Origin: Gautieria morchelliformis
Lineage: Eukaryota > Basidiomycota > Agaricomycetes > Gomphales > Gomphaceae
Direction of reading: 5' to 3'
Assembly: GCA_015179125.1 (NCBI GenBank)
Contig: WHVA01000070.1
Span: 242,374 to 306,373 of the forward strand
DNA length: 64,000 nt
Shown in pieces: positions 55,083 through 64,000 of this stretch. The translations under genes and the position numbers were made by a program. Positions within the stretch are counted from its first letter, which is position 1. Each line of letters begins with the position of its first letter. The notes under the pieces are model-generated. The model did not search any database. It had not been told where the DNA came from and was given only the letters and a program-made list of their open reading frames with translations.

Positions 55083-57360
55083 ACTGCATCGTTGCCGAAA
55101 CAATGGCTGCTCATAGTTCTTCAAGTTCGGCCCTTTGCTATCGAAGCGCCCAGTGTTAACCACACGCGGGAAGGGAATCCTACGAATTCATCCAGCCTGC
55201 GCTTGACTTGGTAAGCCTCGCTATGGTACCGTTGTACTAACGGTGTCCCTACCGAACGGCCTAATGGAGCCCTCTGTAAAATCGCACACTCGAAGGTCGT
55301 CGTGTCGCCGAACCCCCTCGTCTTTTCTAGACCACTGGCTTTATATCCGAGCTAATGTCATACATCTGGACTACCAATCGGACAGTTGGAATTCTACGAT
55401 GCCCAACGTGTTTCGTTTCCTTCTGGATAAATCAATCAAGTTTCACGCACAGCACAAGGAGTTGTCCTGCCTAATGAACACACCAGCTATTAACCGCCTC
55501 GGCCAGTTGTCCGAGCTCAAGAGTTCATCGTCTAGACTGGCTGCTGACTCCCCTGGCAATTTTCCATCTTTTTCTTCTGTATCAAATATTGATCATTCAA
55601 ACCAGGTTTCCCCTTCACCATCTGGTCTTGAGCTTGACCGTCCCAACTTGCTACGCCCTCCATCAGCGCAGGAGATTGGCTTTCGCAACCAAACACCGTG
55701 TAAATCAGTTATTGACCACCCCACGAAGTCGTTGCACCTTCTACCTCGTGGAAATCACTTTCTGGACCTGGTTACCCCCGTCAATCCCCCGACGGCATCA
55801 GGGGTGTCTGGTAAGGTTGCTACCGCAGCATTGAAGAAGATCCTCAATGCATTGAGTGACACGTCGGGTATGCGCCGCTCAGGGCAGTTGCTGCAGGGAT
55901 GCTCAATATCCTTACCATCGTCGATGAACATTCCCAGCAGGCCAAAATGATTGCGTGGGAGTACCCACACCGTAATGTGACAGACCCATTTACAGAATAA
56001 GCAAGGATTTCAAGACCTAGCGCAAAATCTGGAGGTCCTCATATCTATTGTCAAGGACTACGAGGATCGCCATTTGGGCCATTTGCTTGCTCTCCGCATA
56101 AGGGACCTGTCAGAGTGCGTGAATATGTGTTACCTCGAGGGTTTTGCGGGACTCACCATCTATCCAGGGCGATCCAGGCCTGTCTGTACGATATCAATCG
56201 TCGAATAGATAAAGGCACCGGGGTGTGGTTGAGGTTGATGACGAGGCTAGATTCATCGTACGGACATTCGGTAAGATCAGTCTCCTGTCGGATGGGTTGG
56301 AGGTTGGTCATTATCTTCATCGCGCTTATTCAGAGAAGTTCGGTTACTTACCTCAGCGCAGATGGATACCCTGCTCCCCATAGATGCGAATGTGGCACAG
56401 CTTTTGCAGGTAACACCACCTTCCCCGCCGGAACAATCTTTGATCATTCAGTATTGAGAATTCCTTTAGGATGCTGTTTTTCGTAGGCTTGCTGCTGGGG
56501 TGGTTATTACACGAGTATTTTTCAGCGAGTCTCACGTTTGCTGATGATGTATGTGTCTTACAAATCACCCCGGACGGGGAAGCCAATTTGCAGGTCACAT
56601 GGAGCACACTCGTGTAAACGTCTTGGATGATCTAGAGAGATGGCCTGACTATGACACAGCTCCTCAGGGTTGTTGACCCGGAGGGATGGCGGGCATAGGA
56701 AAATCCAGCGTTGCTGTCACCTTCAACGAGCGCATGGACAAGAAGCTGAAGCTGGGAGCCAGTTTCTTCTGTTCCGACCCATGTCATGACGCACGTCTCA
56801 TCGTGCCTGCTATTACACGTATGCTTGGTCGAATATCCCCCAGATCCGATTGAGGTTCTCCGAGCAATCATGATGTGCCACCGACGCGTTGCTTGAGCAG
56901 TTCCGCTGTCTGCTTGTTCATCCAGTTCGGGACGCCAACCGCCAATATTTGCAGAGGAATAAATTGTCGTTATCACTGCTATTCATGAATGCGTCAAGCA
57001 GTCGACTGTGGAATCATTGATCGGGCATTTCTCACCTTTGAATCGGATATTCCTCTTAAATTGCTAATTACAGGCCGACCCGAACCCCAAATACGGGACA
57101 CCTTTTTCATCGCCGAATGTCAAGGTCGTTCAGCTGCCGATATCGCCAACGATCATGTACCGGCTGATATTTGAAGATATCAATATACAAACTAGCCAAC
57201 GAGTCAGACTGGCCGCCTGATAACTCGTTATCACTCCTGCTCGAATGGTCGGACAAACTATTCATTTACGCAGCAACTGCCATGCGAGATATCAGTGACC
57301 ATAGATCGACTACGTCATCCTGGGGGTCTGACTGTGGCTTCATATCTGCCCTACTGTCGT
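55083..57360 (+). pseudogene. NLR-like NACHT protein, degenerate copy 2
   Basis: Co-linear with 1022-2985 from cgttgccgaaaca onward. A 235-codon frame (55243-55950) covers the Ser/Pro-rich N-terminus and SGKVATAALKKILNALSDTS. Near 56020-56140 comes LAQNLEVLISIVKDYEDRHL and LALRIRDLSECVN, a helical region typical of fungal STAND proteins. The P-loop GMAGIGKSSVAVTF is at about 56684-56722. LKLLITGRPEPQIRD (about 57055-57100) is followed by NESDWPPDNSLSLLLEWSDK and LFIYAATAMRDI, the winged-helix part. Multiple frameshifts separate these blocks. No repeat domain follows. It extends further 3' than copy 1, so it helps define the original gene. Walker B is not clearly preserved. Confidence 0.7.
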
Positions 57361-57929
57361 CCATTGGACTGTAGCGCTGCTGCGGTCTGATGATACCCCA
57401 ATATTCCTATTTACTTCTTTGGACAAAGTTTCCCAAGTCAGGCTTCGCAAGCCCCTCAGAGTTGTCACCTCTGCAGTCACCCACAGTGACCAGCACCACA
57501 AAGAGTCCATGGAAGGCCTGAACACAACCATTTGTCTCATGATGCACCATATATATGGGCACTGTCACTGGCCAGTCGCTATGTAGATGGTTTTGATGGA
57601 CTAGCGCGTTCATAGGGCAGTCATCCATCAATACTCCTACTATACAGTATAGAATTCACTCAGCAACTGTTTGACTGATAAATAATCACTAGGGCCGCCG
57701 TTATTAATGTCTCGCACCGTGTCCTCTCTGGTATGTAGCCTGCTCCTCGTATCATAGTATGTACCATCAAACACGGATTGGTGGTATCGACATGGATGTA
57801 CTTGCTAGGTACCCCTGCATGGGATGCATATTTTTTTCAGTCCTTTTCGACGTGACTTCCGTGGCGCATACACTGGAAGGACCATGAATATCAAGACATA
57901 TGGTCCATTTGTATCCTACTCACGTGGAA

Positions 57930-58640
57930 CCCGAATTGCTTCGTCGAACACGTTCTGCAAGCCTTCCTGGGTCAACGCTGAGGTTCGAGGTACCTGACAG
58001 CACCGATCTCTTTCTGCATATTCACTCCCTGCGTGTACGTAATTGGGGCAGTACCTCTGCACTCAGGCAGCTAGTGTCAATCGAGCTAATAGGCTGTGGG
58101 CAGGACATACCGCTCTCGTACCCTGTCAATGGTTGCGGAATCCTCGCGTAAGTCCAGCTGAGTGCCAACAAGGATGATGGAAGCACGTGGTGCATGGTGA
58201 TTTATTTCTGGGAACCACTATGGCACAAAGGAAAGTCATTAATGCAGACGGCGGCTGCGCCTGTGTTGAACAGGACAGGTGCACGTACTTTCCTCTTGAC
58301 GTTCTCGTAACTTTGCGGGCTATCAAGTGAGAAACATATAAGGAAAACGTCGTAGCGGGGTAGGTTAGGGACGGAGTCGGTCATAATCTTCCTGTCCACC
58401 AAGCGTATCCCATAGACTAAGAACGACGGTCTGGCCGTCTACTGTGACGTTCTCTGGGTAACCATGGAATACTGGAAGAATGAAGCTCGAGCACGCCGTA
58501 GGAAACATATGCGTGGTGTGCGAGATAAGAAGACACATCTAAGGTCACAACAAATATTGATCACTGCGTGCGAGGACGTCAGCTCGGGCCACACACCTTG
58601 CCAACGCCCCATCGCCAACCGCGACACCTACACAGGAGAA
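57930..58640 (-). pseudogene. Rho/Rac-family small GTPase pseudogene
   Basis: Minus-strand pieces follow the Rho order. The P-loop start GVAVGDGA is at about 58612-58640, with the next residues out of frame through loss of one base. After a likely intron come [20 protein letters not shown] and [16 protein letters not shown] (switch II; one extra Gly). Then [60 protein letters not shown] and ALTQEGLQNVFDEAIR. A CAAX prenylation box is not seen. Rho GTPases are membrane-bound switches for polarity and actin. Here several frameshifts make the gene nonfunctional. It lies between NLR2 and FunK1 copy 2, and the first exon is duplicated at 39685-39745. Confidence 0.8.
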
Positions 58641-59202
58641 TTCAACCCATGGGTCCCTGCCCAAGAAAATGGAACACGCACGTTTATGTTCCGCATTTGC
58701 TGCTACTACTACAGAGTGGAAAGTACTGTCGTGAGAGAGAGCCGTGGTCTAACGTGATCGATCGAGTTGATCGACAAGTTTATTTTCAAATGCCCATTTA
58801 GTAAAATGAAAATCTTAGGCACGTGGATTGGTAATTCGAGTTGTTTCAATTGTTTGGACCACCAGGCACGAGATCAAATCTATTCACGGAGTTCAAGTCT
58901 TCCGGATTCAGTCATATATTCACGTGTATATCCCTCAATCCGCCTCGCCGTAATTTTGTATGTTGCTAGTAACAGACGGTCCATATATTTACATGGTCAT
59001 CACACCTTGCAGGGCTCGGGAAAGGTCAGAGGGCCGCACCCTCACATACGACGGAGAGGTCTTGTTCTTAGACCACAGATGCTGCACTATTTAAGTGTCG
59101 CGATTAGTAGACATATATTACTTGATTTGCAACGAGGTGACCTCTCCTCGACACGCTATTTCCTTATCTAGATACATGACGTCGTGGCCCGAATATCCTG
59201 GC

Positions 59203-61869
59203 CTAAAGGGGTGAATCGGGAAACGAGGTTTTGGCTCTGCGGTGAACCATAGTTTCTGTAAGTCCACAGAAGCCCGTACGTCCTGGACTACTTTTCGGAG
59301 AGCGCGGTCAGCTAGAATCGAAGGCGAAATTTCATACGACTGTATGCCATGAGCTTCATCGGTCGGCACGTCGGCCGCAGTGGAGAGAGCACCTTCATCT
59401 GAGATAGGTCAATGATATGATGTAAAGTGAATATATACAGGCAAACATCACCATGGTATGCCCGAGACTGCTGGTGTTCCCTGCGCATGCGCTTTGCAGG
59501 CGGAGCTTCGCTGTTGTCCTCTGTCTGTGGTTTTTGCTGCGAGAGGAGACGCAGGGAGGGCCCCAGAGTAGCGGAGCGTTGTATCCCCGACAGGCTTGAG
59601 TAAACAGGCAGTGGGGCCAATTCAAGTTCTATGGAATCCGCCATGTGGATAAGTCGCTTGATCTCCCGGAAGAGCAATCGCTGTAGGAAGTTGTGCGCAT
59701 GAAACTGATGCTCGGGAGGCACTTGTATGCCATACCAGGGGAACGAAAAGTAGCGCCAAAGCTCGTGAAGTGTCGCAGAAAATTCTGATAGTTTTTCCGG
59801 AAGCATCTCTTCCCACTCCTCCCCGTAAAACTCTCAAAGTAGACTACGAGCACTGAGCGTTCCCAATCTGTGCTGCCGATGGCTCAAATGTCTCCGAACG
59901 CACTCTATGTTTTTGTAGCTGTCTGAACCTTTTGGGTTGGCACGGACCATGAAGAACACAATGACCCAGAAAATGGATTCGGCATCGTGGATCGCTTGGT
60001 GTGAAACATGCTTGTTCTCCAAACGTTTGTACGTGGCCACTTGTTGGAAAAACTGTTTATCAGAACTGTCTCTGTCAGTCCGGGGATGTGGAATGGTATC
60101 GTTGAGTGTTTCCAGACGTTGAAATGGGAATAATTCAACAGAAAGAGAAGGGTGGGCGAGAACCTCTGCAATGAAAGCTGGCGTGCCCTGTCCCAAGAAG
60201 TTAACCCGTGCTACACCATAAAAATTACACGCTTACAGTGATACCGCGCTGCTCAGCCTTACGTCGGACGTAAGACGATAATCAGATTACTTGTAATGCC
60301 AACTTACCAGTTTGGCTTCATCGGGTGCGTGTCTGTGCCCCGTCCCATGAATTTTCATGGCATTGTCGAAATCCGTAAGAAGCACTTGCACTTTCGGCAC
60401 CCTGGGATATGGCATGAGGTTATGCCGGGAAACAATCGAAATATATAACTCACCGTTGGTTTAAGATCCTGTCAATGAATGGAATGTTAAGGTCGATTTC
60501 ATCGGGACCCTCGAAATGTTGATAGTTGATAAGGATGTTTGCCCAACTTATGTCACGATGCAATATGCCCTTCGTTTCCACAAGGACGCGATGAACTAAG
60601 GTTGGTTAGTGTCGGTATGGACAATAGAGCTACGCACAAACCTTCAGTGAGATCATACATGGCTTTCAAGAATTGCAAGACGTCCTTGCACTTACTCAAA
60701 CTCTCCCCTGTTGTTGTTAAAGGTACCATGCACGCTTCTCGAGTGTGATCCTTATGTCCCGGAAACTGGAATGGCCGTTCCGACGCGTCTTTCGAAATCC
60801 TCGGGACTCCTGGTAAATAACCGTCTTTGTGGATTTCTTGAAGTATCTCCTCTTCGCGGAATCGGCGGGTGACATCCCGACAATAAACTTTCAACACGAT
60901 AACCTTTGGAATCCCTGTGCTCCGAGTGGCTGTAGCTCCCAGCCCAACATACACCTGTCGGGAAAAACCCGAGCCATGGAAGAGGTCGAAGACGGAATAT
61001 TCTACGTCTCGAACAGCGTAATTGAACGATGGCTTTAGACCGATGGCGGCGGTAGTTATCTTTGGCGGCTGAATGGGCTTCAAATTTGTGAATTGGCACG
61101 GCTGCAAGTTGGCTCCAGATTCAGGGTAGTACAGGGCATAAATATACTGAAACAGTGCATGATGGTTGTCATAGGAGTGATTCCACGAGAAGGTCGCACT
61201 GTCCGGAAGACATTGTAAGGTGAAAAATCCGGTCTTGTACGCCATTATAGCCGTGTGGAGAAAGCGATTGGGTTGATAGCGGTTTGTGCACCAAACGTAG
61301 CTTAGCAGCTGGACCAGATCCTCTTGGTTACTCTTCTCAGGCATCGCAGATAACTTTATTTCGCCAACCGAGACCAGCTGGGACCAGCGCAAAGAAGAAA
61401 GCCGGTTTGGGAGCCTATTCTTATCCAGGTAGTCTGCAACTTCATCGGCGTCTGCCTCAACACCTACGATGTCGGGCCTAATCACCTCTCCATCGTCAGC
61501 GTCTTGGACAGAATTTGCCCGGATTATAAACATTATCAGCGAACTCTTGTCGGTGAGAACGGAGTTCAGGGGTTTCGTGGAGGGCCTGGCGTGGACAAAG
61601 CGACTTATCTCCGTAAGCAGCTTGGTGACAGGCTTGTAGAGATCCTTTTCGCTTTTAGCGATCTCCGTGATTTCTTTGATATATGAAGAGCATTTCTCCG
61701 TGGTTGCGGTGTCCAACGGTGTCGGCATCGGTCCCTGGTCGTCGACTAGACTGAAGGTCTGGAAAGTCCTGGAATCTATAGCTGTTTCAATATGTTGGCG
61801 AAGGGCATCCGCCTTGAATGGTCTTGATAGCTTGTCAGTCCTGACCTTAACTGGTGTTTGAGGAGACAT
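59203..61869 (-). pseudogene. FunK1-type fungal protein kinase, copy 2
   Basis: The start is MSPQTPVKVRTDKLSRPFKA at 61869. The N-terminal region holds YKPVTKLLTEISRFVHARPS and VWCTNRYQPNRFLHTAIMAY; the N-lobe holds RQVYVGLGATATRSTGIPKV and IVLKVYCRDVTRRF. An intron after YDLTE (gtttgtg...cttag, near 60600-60645) leads to VHRVLVETKGILHRDISWAN, with the catalytic HRD intact, and a further exon has VLLTDFDNAMKIH (DFD intact). The C-lobe (60196-59312) breaks near 59830-59890, where several small deletions relative to copy 1 shift the frame, then continues MLPEKLSEFSATLHELWRYF. The kinase core could be active but the C-lobe is broken. The substrate is unknown. Confidence 0.82.
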
Positions 61870-62232
61870 GCGTGTCGTCTGTATAAGGAGGAAGGAACTT
61901 CGGTCTATAGTCACGTGTCACATGTTACAGCTGTTTCAAAAGCGGAGTATGAAACTCATGCCCCCGCGACGCCGCCTGCAAAGATCGTACCCCATCAACC
62001 GTTGAACGTTGAAGAATAAGACATTTAATATAGTTTTTTTCTGTATATTATCTAACAATTCCATATAAAAATTGTAGCTTATTAGGACATATTGAATTTT
62101 TGGAAACTTGAGCCTATATGGAAATCAGCTCAGATTAGGGCTGCACGTAGCTGTAAATACCAGTATTGAAATAGAAAGTCAGGGTTAAACCTGTGGAGCA
62201 TCCGAGGTACTGGGAGAACCTCTATGGACCTT
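61870..62232 (-). promoter_or_regulatory. FunK1 upstream region, shared with 26300-26672
   Basis: About 360 bp upstream of the FunK1 copy 2 start are strongly conserved with the fragment at 26300-26672 but not with copy 1. Conserved words include cacatgttacagct, catgcccccgcgac and an AT-rich stretch around tttctgtatattatctaac. This is where a promoter would lie; no TATA box could be assigned with confidence. Confidence 0.4.
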
Positions 62233-62640
62233 GAACGCCCAGTGAGAATCGACCAGGGATACATCGGGATTTGTAGGTAGACATTGGAAAGATCTGATTC
62301 ACCGCTGCAGTCTGCTGTGTCCCGTAAAACAAGAGTCTGACCGATTGTAAATCGGAATACTACAGAACACATCTGAATATATCGGTTGTATTTATGGACG
62401 CAGCGAAAATCAGATAAGCTACAATAGACAGTGCCCCATCGGTACTGCTCGGTAACCATCGTCATTTTCGGTACATCTCAACATACAACGGTATGCTACG
62501 GCATCTCTCCGAGCAATCCCCACTTAACCAGATAAATACCTCATCCACCCGATGGTTCCCTGCACAGCCTGACATCAACCAATAGTCCCCACCCTCACTC
62601 ATTTATACACTCATCCTCCTTACGTCGCTCCCCACGGGCG
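62233..62640. other. No recognisable gene
   Basis: Nothing coding or repetitive was recognised. The shared FunK1 upstream homology ends at about 62232. Confidence 0.35.
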
Positions 62641-62733
62641 GGGCGGATGGGGTGTGCTCGCTGAGGTGGAGCTGCAGCGTGAACGGGAGCGGGATGGGTA
62701 TGCTCTCTCCGTGCCGGCCTGTCGGTGGCGGGG

Positions 62734-63170
62734 CTATGCCGATGGGAGAGGGGAGGAGCTGGATGATATGGAGGAAGGGAAGGCACTCACAAAACACACC
62801 GCAGTCGTGGCGGCGACACATGCTGGTTCAGCACAAGCAGGGGCGGCGAGTGGCGGACAAGTGTCGTGAAAGTCATGGTGGTTTGCGGGATGCGGGGTGA
62901 AGCGGAGAGGTGGGAGCAGGATGGGGAACTCTGAATGGTGCGGCATCGGCAGCGACAGGCCTGCATGCGGATGTGGATGGGCGTGAGCATACGCATCCAG
63001 CGGCCACGCGTGTACTGGTAGCACGGGTGCTGGTGCTGGGGCAAGGGGTTTCACTGGAGAAAGAAAAGAAAAGCATTAGAAGGACATATATGCATGATGC
63101 ATGACTTGACACAGAGCGATGGACTTACTGGGGCTCCGGTAACGCTGCTCACCCCAGGATACGACATCAG
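62734..63170 (-). CDS. Possible spliced gene encoding a Pro/His/Ala-rich segment
   Basis: A clean minus-strand intron (GTAAGTCC ... TCTAATGC ... TTTCTCCAG, about 63055-63128) joins VVSWGEQRYRSPM to KPLAPAPAPVLPVHAWPLDA, which continues through AHAHPHPHAGLSLPMPHHSE to a stop at 62734. The intron has donor, branch-like and acceptor signals, which supports transcription in this direction. The upstream exon limits are not clear because a TGA lies just before it in that frame. No domain is recognised. The region is GC-rich compared with its surroundings. Confidence 0.3.
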
Positions 63171-64000
63171 TATGTCATGCTAGATCGTTCCTGATTGCGA
63201 GTGGTATTTTATATTCATGAAAACTGTACACACCCTCGCCCAGCGGAGCACCGGGTACAAGAGATGAGCGTTGCGACTGCGAGGCAAAGTGAGAGAATTG
63301 GACGATATCAAGCGAGCTGTTTGGTGTGAAAGAATCACGGAACGAGTCAATGATGTGGGTTTGTCTCCTGTGAAGATGACAGTATGACATCGTGGTAGGA
63401 GGAAAGGTTAGTCGCGGCTTGTCACACTCATTATGTCACAGCATGTGATCTAATGCGCACAGTAGATAGCAGCTTGTGGAGATGGACTTGGTTTACAGTA
63501 GTGAGTGAAATGGAGATGACTTGAATTACCATCTTGTAGACTCCATGCATGCTGGTCAAGATACCCCATGCTTACTTTTCAAGTTGATGATTGCTTTCTG
63601 ATGCACAGGGAGCCAGGGATGCCAGTTCACGTTCACGCTCGCTCGGCGATTTGTACCCTTGTGTGCTAGGGTGTAGGAAAAAATTAGTATAACCTACATG
63701 AAAGTCCAACGCTCGTATACAAGTACAAGTGCAGGTATACAAGATGTGACATCGTAGGTGGGGTTCTGGAGAATGTCGAGGCAGAGTTCACCATTGGCGG
63801 ATACATTTAGATGAAACATTGGCGATGCGGCTTATTTGGATACGATTCGTCAAAGTTGAGGAGCATCTTGAAGGTGCCATCCTCGAATGGAGTCACCGCT
63901 ACGCAGCATGTTAGTAGTGTAAGACAGCGACGCTGTCTAGTTACAGTTATGGTTCACACAAGCGCCCACAAGTGCGAACGGCTATTGTTCTTTCTTTCCC
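63171..64000. other. No recognisable gene
   Basis: Only short frames without motifs are present. No LTR ends, hairpins or tandem repeats were noticed up to the window edge. This may be 5' sequence of the candidate gene at 62734-63170. Confidence 0.35.

Noticed and set aside
1-64000. tRNA or rRNA genes
   Set aside because: No cloverleaf with a GGTTCGA-type loop and no rRNA-like conserved stretch was noticed on either strand. A covariance-model scan would be needed to be certain.

Overview
The window reads as a transposon-dense tract of a basidiomycete genome, most likely an Agaricomycete. The evidence is short GT-AG introns of about 45-75 bp, FunK1-type fungal kinases, NACHT-type NLR genes, Ty3/Gypsy and Copia retroelements, a hAT transposase and large Helitrons with fused Rep-helicase proteins. 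I saw no rRNA or tRNA gene, CRISPR array, operon or bacterial signal. Nearly every recognisable protein gene is broken, so most coding entries are pseudogenes.

Layout. 1-1018: 5' end of a Gypsy element (LTR family A). 1022-2985: NLR pseudogene copy 1, followed by scraps of Helitron helicase, Gypsy integrase and Copia gag (to 4835). 5187-6751: candidate membrane-protein exons and a long near-perfect hairpin. 7189-11291: a stack of nested LTR insertions with matching 5-bp target duplications, with a Zn2Cys6-like element gene inside. 11704-16500: another family-B LTR and a decayed Gypsy element. 16936-19975: a hAT fragment and a truncated LTR element with an unidentified protein. 19976-24988: a nearly intact Gypsy element truncated in integrase. 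26266-26672: a third copy of the 5' end of a FunK1 locus. 26742-36600: two related Helitrons joined head to tail (H1, H2). 36602-38062: a GGAAATC-rich block and a large foldback element. 38768-43546: LTR, Rho GTPase scrap and FunK1 kinase copy 1. 44156-45338: an unidentified four-exon gene. 46986-53433: a third Helitron (H3, minus strand) split by a solo LTR. 55083-61869: NLR copy 2, Rho-family GTPase pseudogene and FunK1 copy 2, followed by mostly featureless sequence.

Two themes tie the window together. First, an ancestral NLR / Rho GTPase / FunK1 block appears to have been duplicated: it is contiguous at 55-62 kb, while the other copy is split between 1-3 kb and 39.6-43.5 kb, with a further FunK1 fragment at 26.3 kb. 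Second, many inactivating changes are C-to-T or G-to-A transitions, often at CpG (CGA to TGA stops, catalytic Asp to Asn, HRD to HCD), as expected from deamination of methylated cytosine or a RIP-like process. Solo LTRs with intact target duplications show recent insertion and recombinational loss.

Assignments come from reading motifs and comparing copies inside the window. No database search was run. LTR family letters (A-F) and Helitron numbers (H1-H3) are local labels.
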